In this document: in pieces, positions 1 to 7,119 of the stretch
Position numbering within the stretch: the stretch's first letter is position 1
Layout of the letters: each line of letters starts with the position of its first letter
NCBI GenBank assembly: GCA_016763955.1
Contig: JAESSU010000057.1
Location: forward strand, 1-8,695
DNA: 8,695 bases
From: Phycisphaeraceae bacterium
Lineage (GTDB): Bacteria > Planctomycetota > Phycisphaerae > Phycisphaerales > Phycisphaeraceae
Direction: 5' to 3'
Translations under genes and position numbers: made by a program
Notes under the pieces: model-generated
The model's input: only the letters and a program-made list of their open reading frames with translations
Database searches by the model: none
What the model was told of the DNA's origin: nothing

Positions 1-1
1 A

Positions 2-1111
2 GCAGATGAAAAAGCATTGATCAAGCTCACCGCCGAGCAGTGGCCGGACCTGATGCCGCTGCTAAATCAATCTAGTCAATTTGACTTGGAGAAAGCATTA
101 AAGCGAAGTCTTGCATGGTTTGCAGCACCTTCTTCACGTAATCATTATCCTTTAGCAAGGATCACCCATAAGCAAGCTCAAGCAAGTGTGCTTGCGATGT
201 TAAATATGATTCAGCCGGTGGATTTAGAACAAATTAAAAAGCAGTTTGATCTTTATCAATCCGTAGGCTGTGATGGTCAAGGGACCGTTCTTTTTACCGG
301 CTATTACAGTCCCATTTTTAAAGCATCACTCACTCAAACGCAAAAATTTAAGTACCCCTTGTACCGAAGGCCTCTGGACCTAGTGAGTGATCCTCTGTCG
401 GGCAATGTGCTTGGGCGTACGCAGGCTGATGGCTCAACGATCCCGTATTACACACGCCAAGAGATTGAAGAAAAACAGGTTCTTGCAGGCTTGGAGCTGG
501 TCTGGCTTTCTGATCCTTTTGATGTGTATTTAGTTCATATTCAAGGCTCTGCTCGCTTGCAACTCACCAATGGTTTGGTAATACACGTTGGCTATGCGGG
601 AACCAATGGCCATGCTTACCAAAGTGTCGCCAAGCAACTGGTGGCCGAAGGGTTGCTTGATAAAAATAGTTTGAATCTGCCAGCGATTGAAAAGTTTTTT
701 AAGGAACATCCAGAAGAACTTTCGCCGCGATTGGCTTACAATTCGCGCTATGTTTTTTTTGCAAAGTATGAACCTCAAGCATGGCCTAGCGGGTCGATGG
801 GGTTTCAAGTCACACCCGAAGTTTCCATCGCAACGGACAAAAGTATTTTCCCACGCGGCGGCCCGACATTGATTCACGTCCCGATGACTAGCTACGATGG
901 CACACTCCGCAAACAAATGCGATTGATGGTCGATCAGGACACCGGCGGAGCGATTCGTGCCCCTGGCCGCAGTGATATTTACTACGGAGTCGGTCAAGTC
1001 GCCCAGATGCGTGCAGGCTATCAGTTAGCCCAAGGGCAGCTTTATTATTTATTCCTTAAACCAAGATATGTATCACAATGGACGCAGCGTCTGAGCCTGC
1101 CCCTGCAATAA
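2..1111 (+). CDS. mltA: Membrane-bound lytic murein transglycosylase A (MltA), 5' partial
   Basis: MltA enzymes cut the glycan strand of peptidoglycan between MurNAc and GlcNAc, leaving a 1,6-anhydro-MurNAc end, and act in the periplasm. The frame is open to the left window edge, so the true start, and any signal peptide or lipobox, lie outside. The first in-frame start-like codon is a TTG at 17, but reading continues upstream as Ala-Asp-Glu-Lys-Ala, so it is probably not the start. Counting from that TTG, the MltA core begins near residue 90 with GTVLFTGYYSP, followed by PLYRRP, GRTQADGSTIPYYTRQEIE and the VHIQGSARL segment. The C-terminal 3D-type domain has VDQDTGGAI (Asp308) and RSDIYYG (Asp320). 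One of these conserved aspartates should be the catalytic acid. The roughly 369 visible residues match the family length (E. coli about 365), so little is missing. The stop is 22 bases before cmk, suggesting one transcript. Family assignment is firm; membrane anchoring is not visible. Confidence 0.93.
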   Translation, partial: ADEKALIKLTAEQWPDLMPLLNQSSQFDLEKALKRSLAWFAAPSSRNHYPLARITHKQAQASVLAMLNMIQPVDLEQIKKQFDLYQSVGCDGQGTVLFTGYYSPIFKASLTQTQKFKYPLYRRPLDLVSDPLSGNVLGRTQADGSTIPYYTRQEIEEKQVLAGLELVWLSDPFDVYLVHIQGSARLQLTNGLVIHVGYAGTNGHAYQSVAKQLVAEGLLDKNSLNLPAIEKFFKEHPEELSPRLAYNSRYVFFAKYEPQAWPSGSMGFQVTPEVSIATDKSIFPRGGPTLIHVPMTSYDGTLRKQMRLMVDQDTGGAIRAPGRSDIYYGVGQVAQMRAGYQLAQGQLYYLFLKPRYVSQWTQRLSLPLQ

Positions 1112-1133
1112 ATATTTTTAATAAACAAGCATC

Positions 1134-1838
1134 ATGAATCAAACACCAAACTTCACGGATCATTTAATTGTGACACTTGACGGGCCTGCTGGCAGTGGCA
1201 AGTCTGCTGTCGCACGGCAACTCGCCCAGCGTTTAGAGGTGGACTTTTTAGACACAGGGGCCATGTACCGAGGCATTACGGCTTTGTGTCTGAATCACGA
1301 TATCGATCCGATGACGCAACCCGACAAAGTGTTGGAGATTGCCCGTAAAGCAGAGCTTGATTTTGATTGGCAGGTCGATCCGCCGGCATTATATGCAATG
1401 GGCCAAAACCTGACCGAGCAATTGCGAAGTTCGGCTGTTACTTTAGCAGTTAGTGGGATTGCAGCATTAGGGCCAATCCGTGAGATTCTCGTTGAAGCTC
1501 AACGTAAAATTGGCAAAGCTCACCCCCGCTTAGTGACCGAAGGGCGCGATCAAGGATCAGTGGTTTTTCCCGAAGCAGAAGTTAAATTTTACCTTGTTGC
1601 CAAACCCCAAGTTCGTGCCAAGAGACGGGCATTGCAAATGCGCCAAGCAGGGCAACAAGCTGATGAAAATCTCATTTGTAAGCAAATTGTCGAGCGTGAT
1701 CATAAAGACTCAACACGCAAGGACGGCCCCTTAATTTGTCCGGATGATGCCGTTACAATTGATACGTCGGAGATGACTTTAAATCAAGTGGTGGAGCATC
1801 TGCATCAAATCGTGATGCAGCGGCTTACGAATGTCTAA
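1134..1838 (+). CDS. cmk: Cytidylate kinase (CMP/dCMP kinase)
   Basis: Cytosolic nucleoside monophosphate kinase that transfers phosphate from ATP to CMP or dCMP, supplying CDP and then CTP/dCTP. At 234 residues it is of normal bacterial length. The P-loop GPAGSGKS is at residues 17-24. The CMP-binding segment LDTGAMYRG follows near residue 40. A conserved block reading EGRDQGSVVFPEAEVKFYL lies near residues 140-158, and the lid region carries RDHKDSTRKDGPL. The C-terminal VTIDTSEMTLNQVV matches the usual IDTS/T ending of the family. Many bacterial enzymes have a hydrophobic residue (GRDIG or GRDMG) where this one has Gln. I think the Gln form is common in planctomycetes, but that is memory only. 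No Shine-Dalgarno sequence precedes the ATG; the 20 bases upstream are A/T-rich. The close gap to mltA and the plsC gene downstream suggest an operon. A cmk-plsC pairing is seen in several bacterial groups. Confidence 0.97.
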   Translation: MNQTPNFTDHLIVTLDGPAGSGKSAVARQLAQRLEVDFLDTGAMYRGITALCLNHDIDPMTQPDKVLEIARKAELDFDWQVDPPALYAMGQNLTEQLRSSAVTLAVSGIAALGPIREILVEAQRKIGKAHPRLVTEGRDQGSVVFPEAEVKFYLVAKPQVRAKRRALQMRQAGQQADENLICKQIVERDHKDSTRKDGPLICPDDAVTIDTSEMTLNQVVEHLHQIVMQRLTNV

Positions 1839-1887
1839 TTTTGTTCTTTTACGAAAGTTTTATGCTGGGAAAACCAGTTGATATTTT

Positions 1888-2640
1888 ATGTCTGAAACCC
1901 AACCTAAATCATCAAAGCCCAAGTCGGGCATTTGGACTTTTTCACAATTGCTTTTGTGGTATTTTGTGTTTTTTACTGGCTTGATATTCTTAAAAGTGTT
2001 TTACCGGATGCGTGTGCGAGGGATTGAAAATATCCCAAGAGATGGCGCGTTTATCTTTGTGAGTAACCACCAGTCATTTTTAGACCCGGTTATCATTGGG
2101 TGTGCCTCACGTCCCCGGCCGTTCGTCTCGTTAGCCCGCAAAACATTGTTTAGCACGCCCTTTGGTGGCATCCTTCGCAAAGTGATGACGATTCCAGTAG
2201 ATCAGAATGCGAGTTCCGATCTCACGTCGATGCGGACATGCCTCAATGTGCTTAAAAAAGGCTATGGCTTATTGGTCTTTGCTGAAGGCTCGCGGACCTA
2301 TGATGGACATGTGGGTGAGTTTTCCAATGGCGTTGCGATGCTTATGAAACGAGCCAAACCCACGGTCGTGCTGGTGGCAATTGAAGGTGCGTATGATGTC
2401 TGGCCACGGGCAAATAAAAAGCCCAAATGGTTTGGCAAAGTTTCCGTGACGTTTAGTAAGCCACGCGAAGTCTCAGAAATACTTAACGGGCCTGTAACCG
2501 AATGTATGGAAAAATTACGATTGGAAGTTGAGCAGATCAGAGAGCAGGCAAGACGTGAAATGAAGTTGCCCCAATTACCCCTCGCTCAAAAATCATCAGC
2601 CAATTCAGCAGAGCAATCAGTTGCTGATACTGACCGTTAA
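1888..2640 (+). CDS. plsC: 1-acyl-sn-glycerol-3-phosphate acyltransferase (PlsC family)
   Basis: PlsC-type enzymes add the second acyl chain to lysophosphatidic acid, giving phosphatidic acid, the precursor of membrane phospholipids. The protein has 250 residues. After a charged Ser/Lys/Pro start comes one hydrophobic segment (about residues 16-38) that should anchor it to the inner face of the cytoplasmic membrane. The acyltransferase signature HxxxxD is complete in NHQSFLD (His61, Asp66). The phosphate-binding block is FAEGSRTYDG (from residue 131), a mild variant of the common FPEGTRS. A later block reads VVLVAIEGAYDVWPR. The tail from about residue 215 is polar, Gln/Ser/Ala-rich and probably disordered. 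No Shine-Dalgarno sequence is visible before the ATG. The gap after cmk is 49 bases, and transcription from the upstream cluster is likely. The acyl acceptor cannot be told from sequence alone, so a related lysophospholipid or ornithine-lipid acyltransferase role is possible, but the default PlsC role is most likely. Confidence 0.92.
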   Translation: MSETQPKSSKPKSGIWTFSQLLLWYFVFFTGLIFLKVFYRMRVRGIENIPRDGAFIFVSNHQSFLDPVIIGCASRPRPFVSLARKTLFSTPFGGILRKVMTIPVDQNASSDLTSMRTCLNVLKKGYGLLVFAEGSRTYDGHVGEFSNGVAMLMKRAKPTVVLVAIEGAYDVWPRANKKPKWFGKVSVTFSKPREVSEILNGPVTECMEKLRLEVEQIREQARREMKLPQLPLAQKSSANSAEQSVADTDR

Positions 2641-2732
2641 TAGACTTTTGGGCTAATCATGATTGTCTTTACGTTACAATGCAAACATCTAAGTTCTAAC
2701 TTGGTTATTCTCGGCCTAAAGGTTTATTACGC

Positions 2733-4646
2733 ATGCAAACTCTCATGATTGCACTTGGCGCAGGTGTTGCTTTTATCATTGCTTACTATACCTATGGTCG
2801 GTGGTTAGGGAACAAGATATTTAACCTATCCGGTGAGGCTCAATGCCCGTCATACCGACTTAGAGATAACCGAGACTATGTTCCGACACTTAAGAGTATT
2901 GTCTTTGGTCACCATTTTACGTCCATCGCTGGGACTGGCCCGATTGTCGGGCCAGCTATCGCGGTGATATGGGGATGGTTGCCTGCATTGTTATGGGTGA
3001 TTTTTGGCAGTATTTTTATCGGTGCGGTTCACGACTTTGGATCACTGGTTGTCAGCCTTCGCAATGATGGCAAGACGGTGGGGCAAGTTGCAGGCAGGCT
3101 ACTAAATGACCGCGTCAAAGTGTTGTTTTTACTTGTGCTTTTCATGGCATTGACCACCGTGCTAGCGATCTTCGGCTTGGTGATTGCTGCGGTGTTTAAA
3201 ATGTACCCCGCATCGATTATCCCTTGTCTGATTCAAATCCCTTTGGCGATTGGTATCGGGCTTTTGCTGTATCGCAAGGGGTTTGGTTTGTTATTGCCCT
3301 CGCTGATTACACTGGGGCTGATGTACCTGTCGGTGATCTATGGTAATCAGGGTGTGCTAGGCCAATGGAACACTGCGATGGCTGCATGGCCGATCATGGT
3401 CTGGGTGATTGTGCTGTTGGTTTATTCTTATGTCGCATCCGTTTTGCCGGTGTGGTTGTTGCTTCAACCGCGTGACTATATCAATTCATTACAGCTGATC
3501 AGTGCATTGGGGTTGGTCGTGGTGGGTTTAGTGGTTGCGGCCTTTATTGGCGGGGCTCCCATTGGAGATGATGGCGTGCGGCCTGTTCTTGAGGTGGTTG
3601 CGCCGATGGTGAATATGCATCCCGAAGGGGCGCCAGTGATCTTCCCATTCTTGTTTATCACAGTGGCATGTGGTGCGATCAGTGGCTTTCACTGTTTAGT
3701 CTCCAGCGGCACCAGTTCCAAACAGCTTAAGTGCGAACCTGATGCAAGAATGGTTGGCTATGGCGCAATGCTCACGGAAGGATTTTTAGCCACCATTGTG
3801 ATCTGTGCATGCGTGGCAGGGATCGGCTTAGGCATTCAAACCAAAACCGGTAGCACACTTGTGGGCCATGAAGCATGGCTGATGCGCTATGCATCATGGA
3901 GTACAGCCAATGGACTTGGGGCTAAGGTGGGAGCCTTTGTTGATGGCTCTGCGAACTTTCTTAAAGCCATGGGCATGCCCCATCAAATTGCCATCTCACT
4001 GTTAGGTGTGTTGGTTGCTTCGTTTGCGGGGACGACTTTGGATACTGCTTGTCGTTTGCAACGTTATGTGATTCAGGAGTTGGCCGGTTCCTTTTTACCA
4101 GAAACGGATGAGTTGCAAACGGGAGTATCCGGGGCATCCGGGGGCTCCGGTGTATCCGGTGTATCCGGGGTGTCCGGGGGAAGGGGGTTGTCACTTAATC
4201 CGTTGGTCTGGCTGACGAACAAGCATGGTGCGACACTCTTTGCGGTGTTGCTAGGAGGCCTAATGGCAGCTGCTCTGCCTCAAGGTGGTGCTTGGACATG
4301 GGCTACTGCGGGCAAGGGAGGGATGATTCTCTGGCCGATGTTTGGTGCGACCAATCAGCTACTTGGCGGGTTGGCGTTTTTGGTGATCATGTTTTACTTA
4401 TGGCGACGAAACAAGCCTGTTTATTTTCTGGTTTTGCCGTTACTGTTTATGTTGGTGATGCCCGCTTGGGCGATGTTCACCACATTGCCCGATTGGTTGC
4501 ATGCTCAGGTAAAAAACTGGCCATTGATTATCATTGGTATCAGCACGTTGGTTCTTGAAGCATGGATGATTGTTGAAGCCTTGCTTTTGTTGCCTGTTGT
4601 TCGGGGCGTGTTAGAACGAACTGCTTTGGAAAAAAGTCTGATTTAG
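2733..4646 (+). CDS. cstA: Carbon starvation protein CstA family transporter
   Basis: Multi-pass inner-membrane protein of the CstA family, whose studied members take up pyruvate and have been linked to peptide uptake under carbon limitation. The 637 residues include many hydrophobic helices. The family core is clear: FGHHFTSIAGTGPIVGPAIA near residue 60, GAVHDFGSLVVSLR near residue 100, ISGFHCLVSSGTSSKQL near residue 316, SFAGTTLDTACRLQRYVIQE near residue 430, and a C-terminal block with MILWPMFGATNQLLGGLAF. Between this last pair of blocks (about residues 464-487) lies a Gly/Val/Ser-rich linker encoded by a 9-base tandem repeat, which I do not expect in most relatives. E. coli CstA is about 700 residues, so this is a shorter form. 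A weak AAAGG lies 10 bases before the ATG at 2733. The 92-base gap upstream gives room for its own promoter, but I found no convincing one. The lipoprotein gene follows 31 bases after the stop and may be co-transcribed. The exact substrate is inferred from family only. Confidence 0.94.
   Translation: MQTLMIALGAGVAFIIAYYTYGRWLGNKIFNLSGEAQCPSYRLRDNRDYVPTLKSIVFGHHFTSIAGTGPIVGPAIAVIWGWLPALLWVIFGSIFIGAVHDFGSLVVSLRNDGKTVGQVAGRLLNDRVKVLFLLVLFMALTTVLAIFGLVIAAVFKMYPASIIPCLIQIPLAIGIGLLLYRKGFGLLLPSLITLGLMYLSVIYGNQGVLGQWNTAMAAWPIMVWVIVLLVYSYVASVLPVWLLLQPRDYINSLQLISALGLVVVGLVVAAFIGGAPIGDDGVRPVLEVVAPMVNMHPEGAPVIFPFLFITVACGAISGFHCLVSSGTSSKQLKCEPDARMVGYGAMLTEGFLATIVICACVAGIGLGIQTKTGSTLVGHEAWLMRYASWSTANGLGAKVGAFVDGSANFLKAMGMPHQIAISLLGVLVASFAGTTLDTACRLQRYVIQELAGSFLPETDELQTGVSGASGGSGVSGVSGVSGGRGLSLNPLVWLTNKHGATLFAVLLGGLMAAALPQGGAWTWATAGKGGMILWPMFGATNQLLGGLAFLVIMFYLWRRNKPVYFLVLPLLFMLVMPAWAMFTTLPDWLHAQVKNWPLIIIGISTLVLEAWMIVEALLLLPVVRGVLERTALEKSLI
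4122..4181 (+). repeat. In-frame 9-base tandem repeat coding Gly-Val-Ser linker in cstA
   Basis: About six to seven imperfect copies of a 9-base unit of the form GGNGTATCC run head to tail and are exactly in frame with cstA. They encode Gly-Val-Ser, Gly-Ala-Ser, Gly-Gly-Ser and similar triplets, then a short Gly-Gly-Arg-Gly end. Because the unit is three codons, copy-number change by slippage would lengthen or shorten the loop without breaking the frame. The copies differ mostly in third positions and at the second codon. The repeat falls in a loop between conserved membrane blocks of the transporter. Confidence 0.9.
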
Positions 4647-4677
4647 CGCATAGTAATGATGGTCAGAAAATTAAGAA

Positions 4678-5178
4678 ATGGAATTGAAGTTGAAATTTAA
4701 AAATGTGAATCGTGTGACAGTATGCAGCTTGGCTTGTTTGTGTTTGATGCTTGGACTTTCAGGCTGTCAGGCCTACAAAGCATTCAAGTCCCCTGATCTT
4801 AAGCCCCTTGTGATTCAAACCGTAGATGTGAAGCTTGCTTTGCAAAGTAGTGAAGCGGCTAAGTTTGAAGTGACATTATTGATTAATAATCCAAACAATA
4901 CGCCTTTGCCTTTGGTTAATTCAGAATTCGTTTTGGATGTTTCGGGTCATGGTAAGTGTGTTACGCAATATGTGCTTCATCGCACGGTTCCTGCCAATGG
5001 CACTCAGACGGTGACTGTGCCTGTGGTGATTGTGACTCGTGAGCAGGTGACTGCTACAACGGGGTATGTTGTTAAGGGTGTGGTGAGTTATGTTCCCCCG
5101 GGTGAATTTCGCAAGTTGATGACGGAATCCAAAGTGCCTTTGCCTGTTGTGATGTTTGAGGCGGAAGGTCAGTTTTGA
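4678..5178 (+). CDS. Small LEA14/WHy-like lipoprotein
   Basis: Predicted lipoprotein of 166 residues with no certain function. The N-terminus is a typical lipoprotein signal: basic residues up to Arg12, a hydrophobic stretch, then the lipobox LSGC with Cys30 as the lipidated residue. The mature part is a single beta-rich domain. It contains VDVKLALQSSEAAKFEVTLLINNPNNTPLPLVNSEF, here described as residues about 49-84, with the NPN...PLPL pattern typical of LEA_2/WHy domains. That pattern is followed by VPANGTQTVTVPVVI and a final conserved strand pair. Proteins of this family are tied to desiccation or stress protection in plants and bacteria. In planctomycetes and proteobacteria they often occur as lone lipoproteins with unknown roles. 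The anchor places it on a membrane facing the periplasm. The start has no strong Shine-Dalgarno sequence (AAGAA only). It may share a transcript with cstA; any functional link to it is guesswork. Confidence 0.8.
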   Translation: MELKLKFKNVNRVTVCSLACLCLMLGLSGCQAYKAFKSPDLKPLVIQTVDVKLALQSSEAAKFEVTLLINNPNNTPLPLVNSEFVLDVSGHGKCVTQYVLHRTVPANGTQTVTVPVVIVTREQVTATTGYVVKGVVSYVPPGEFRKLMTESKVPLPVVMFEAEGQF

Positions 5179-5314
5179 TAACAGGTCTATGTTTTGAAGT
5201 AGATCCATTGGGTTTGTTTTGACAGTGTTGAAAACGCTTTGTGAACTAGACAACATGCCCTGTACACAAGTAGCAGAGCAAGGTCGTTGACGATTGGTAT
5301 AAACTGAGTCCATT
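5179..5314. other. Gap between lipoprotein gene and nadB
   Basis: These 136 bases hold no credible coding frame. They contain a TTGACA at 5219-5224, whose best -10 partner 17 bases on (TGAACT) is poor, and the candidate extended -10 site described separately. No stem-loop terminator for the lipoprotein gene was seen, so read-through from the cstA region into nadB remains possible. Confidence 0.5.
5295..5303 (+). promoter_or_regulatory. Candidate extended -10 promoter of nadB
   Basis: The bases TGG followed by TATAAA match an extended -10 element (TGn then TATAAT with one mismatch). Transcription from it would start about 5309-5311, only a few bases before the nadB ATG at 5315, giving a nearly leaderless mRNA. 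That would fit the absence of any Shine-Dalgarno sequence before nadB. No good -35 box stands 17 bases upstream. A TTGACG at 5287-5292 is too close to be its partner. A separate TTGACA at 5219-5224 has only a poor -10 partner. The call is tentative. Confidence 0.35.
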
Positions 5315-6958
5315 ATGCATTTAGTATTTGATGAACGTCGTTATTTGATTCCGTTTCGGTCAGCATTGTTGCCGCACATATTCACAGATGTGTTGGTGAT
5401 TGGCGCTGGTGTTGCGGGTCATCGGGCTGCGATTGCTGCCTCGGAACATGGTGAAGTTATTATTGCTGCCAAAGGTCAGCTCAAAGATTCCAATACCTAT
5501 TACGCTCAAGGTGGCGTGGCTGCGGTGATGGATCAACACGATAGTTTTGAATCTCATATTGAAGATACGTTGGCAGCTGGTGCAGATTTATGTGACCGTG
5601 CTGTCGTGAGACAGGTTGTTGAAAATGCGCCCCAGCGAATTAAAGAGCTTCTTGATTGGGGGATGAGCTTTGATAAAAAGGGTGAGAAGATTGCCTTAGG
5701 TCGCGAAGGCGGGCACAGTGCACATCGAATTTTGCACAGTGATGGTGATGCAACGGGTGTGGAACTTGCTAGAACGCTTGATCGGATTGTGCGAGAAAAA
5801 GAAAACATCCGAGTCTTTGGCGACTGCTTTGTACTGGATTTAATCACCACGGATTCAGGCACGCCGCGATGTTTGGGCGCGATCACACATCATCCCAAAC
5901 ACGGCTTGCAGGTGATTTGGGCCAAGGCAACAATTTTAGCTTCCGGCGGAGCAGGTCAGGTTTACCGTGAATCGACCAATCCAGATGTCGCAACAGGTGA
6001 TGGTTTGGCGATGGCATACCGCGCGGGGGTGTCTTTGCAGGATATGGCATTTTTGCAGTTTCATCCGACCACGCTGTACATTGCGGGCGCTGCACGATCA
6101 CTAATTACCGAAGCGGTTCGCGGCGAAGGGGCGTATTTAATTGATTGTCATGGCGAACGTTTCATGCACAACTTTCATGAGATGGCAGAACTGGCACCCC
6201 GTGATATTGTCAGCCGCGCGATTCTCTCTCAAATGGCAAAGACCAATCACACGCATGTGTATCTGGATTGTCGACATCTTGGTGGTAAAGAATTTGCCGC
6301 CCGTTTCCCCGGTATACATAAATTCTTAAGTAAGTTCGGCATTGATCCAGCGAAAAATCCCATCCCAATTCACCCGTCTGCTCATTACATGGTCGGTGGC
6401 ATCCGTACTGATAACAGTGGCAGAACTTCTCTGCATGGACTTTATGCTTGTGGCGAAGTCACAGCGTCGGGCTTGCATGGGGCTAACCGTCTTGCCAGTA
6501 ATAGTCTGCTTGAAGGTCTGGTCTTTGGGCAAATTTGCGGCCAAACTTGTCGGGAAATATTTGAGGATGTCGGTCAGGGACCGGTCAAAATTATCTCTGA
6601 TATTCGTCTCTCTGGACGGTCAGAATTGAATCTCAATGACGTGCGATCAAGTCTCCGCAGTGCCATGTGGCGACATGTGGGCATTGAACGCGAAGGAAAA
6701 CGTCTTGATGAAGTTTCTAAAATGTTTGAATTCTGGGGCCGTTACACCTTGGATAAAATTTTCGACGACCGAGATGGCTGGGAAGTACAGAACATGCTAC
6801 TCGTGGGCGCACTGATGACACAAGCCGCAAGATGGCGATGTGAATCGCGGGGGACACATTATCGTTTGGACTACCCCATGCCGGTTAAATCGCTTCGTGT
6901 TCACGATGTCTGGTCTCGCGGGCAAGCTCAACCCCAACAGCTACCTGTTGGCGAGTAA
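5315..6958 (+). CDS. nadB: L-aspartate oxidase (quinolinate synthase subunit B)
   Basis: FAD enzyme that oxidises L-aspartate to iminoaspartate, which NadA condenses with dihydroxyacetone phosphate to quinolinate for NAD synthesis. It is cytosolic, using oxygen or fumarate as acceptor. The FAD-binding GAGVAG is at residues 30-35, followed by YYAQGGVAAV (62-71) and GREGGHSAHR (129-138). Residues that I recall as active-site positions in the E. coli enzyme all appear at a constant offset of six: His250 in FHPTTLY, Arg296 in ELAPRD, His357 in HPSAHYMVGG and Arg392 in GANRLASNS. The 547-residue length is normal. The HYMVGG and GREGGHS blocks favour NadB over succinate dehydrogenase or fumarate reductase flavoprotein. 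The chain starts with about 22 residues (DERRYLIPF and onward) before the FAD motif. No nadA or nadC lies nearby, so the gene seems to stand alone. No Shine-Dalgarno sequence precedes the ATG. Confidence 0.95.
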   Translation: MHLVFDERRYLIPFRSALLPHIFTDVLVIGAGVAGHRAAIAASEHGEVIIAAKGQLKDSNTYYAQGGVAAVMDQHDSFESHIEDTLAAGADLCDRAVVRQVVENAPQRIKELLDWGMSFDKKGEKIALGREGGHSAHRILHSDGDATGVELARTLDRIVREKENIRVFGDCFVLDLITTDSGTPRCLGAITHHPKHGLQVIWAKATILASGGAGQVYRESTNPDVATGDGLAMAYRAGVSLQDMAFLQFHPTTLYIAGAARSLITEAVRGEGAYLIDCHGERFMHNFHEMAELAPRDIVSRAILSQMAKTNHTHVYLDCRHLGGKEFAARFPGIHKFLSKFGIDPAKNPIPIHPSAHYMVGGIRTDNSGRTSLHGLYACGEVTASGLHGANRLASNSLLEGLVFGQICGQTCREIFEDVGQGPVKIISDIRLSGRSELNLNDVRSSLRSAMWRHVGIEREGKRLDEVSKMFEFWGRYTLDKIFDDRDGWEVQNMLLVGALMTQAARWRCESRGTHYRLDYPMPVKSLRVHDVWSRGQAQPQQLPVGE

Positions 6959-6980
6959 GGTCTACGAAAAAACAACTTAC

Positions 6981-7080
6981 AAGACGCAGAGAACGCGGAG
7001 TTCAAAGAAGAGAGCGTTTTGTTGGGAAATAGATAAGTTCTCTGCCTTTGGGGTCTCTGCGATCTTTGCCGCTCTGCGGT
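6981..7080. repeat. Intergenic CGCAGAGA / CTCTGCG element with inverted and direct repeats
   Basis: The gap after nadB contains an ordered, non-coding-looking pattern. On the left, CGCAGAGA (6985-6992) runs into ACGCGGAG. On the right, the complement CTCTGC recurs three times at 7040, 7055 and 7072, spaced 15 and 17 bases apart, with CTTTG/CTTTGCC pieces between them. TCTCTGCG at 7054-7061 is a perfect 8-base inverse of 6985-6992. I recall similar CTCTGCG-CTTTGCG strings as dispersed intergenic sequences in many environmental bacterial genomes, planctomycetes among them. It is probably one copy of such an element, but this cannot be shown from a single copy. Confidence 0.6.
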
Positions 7081-7087
7081 ATGTCTC

Positions 7088-7119
7088 GTTTTTTGAAGGC
7101 TTGGATTGATTGAAAAAAC
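7088..7119. terminator. AT-rich stem-loop between convergent genes, possible bidirectional terminator
   Basis: GTTTTTT at 7088-7094 pairs with AAAAAAC at 7113-7119, extended by two more pairs after one mismatch (10 positions in all). The loop is about 12 bases, with the stop codon of the minus-strand ahbA-ahbB gene directly adjacent. The T-run on either strand could act as the release tract for transcripts from both sides. Against it, the stem has almost no G-C pairs, so it would be weak. Confidence 0.3.

Noticed and set aside
17..19. TTG as the start codon of mltA
   Set aside because: The frame stays open to the window edge, and the family normally has an export signal before the core. The gene is more likely cut by the window.
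530..997. 155-codon antisense frame opposite mltA
   Set aside because: It has no recognisable domain, and it lies wholly opposite a well-conserved coding region.
1864..1876. CTGG-GAAAA-CCAG hairpin before plsC
   Set aside because: A four-base-pair stem is too short to rank above chance, and no U-tract follows.
2646..2680. Possible cstA promoter with TACAAT at 2675-2680
   Set aside because: The only -35-like strings lie 6 or 21 bases away, outside the workable spacing.
4122..4181. CRISPR array
   Set aside because: The 9-base units have no spacers and are in frame with a membrane protein gene.
3961..4194. Antisense frame with Pro/Arg/His repeats opposite cstA
   Set aside because: Its repetitive protein is simply the complement of the Gly-Val-Ser tandem repeat.
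5554..5886. 110-codon antisense frame opposite nadB
   Set aside because: It is a Ser/Arg-rich shadow of a strongly conserved gene, with no domain or start signal.
5315..6958. Succinate dehydrogenase or fumarate reductase flavoprotein
   Set aside because: The sequence has NadB-type blocks and conserved positions at a constant offset from the E. coli enzyme, and no sdhB/sdhC-like gene is nearby.
6840..7109. 89-codon frame running from the end of nadB through the gap
   Set aside because: It starts inside nadB in another frame and reads through the CTCTGC element. The translation shows no family features.
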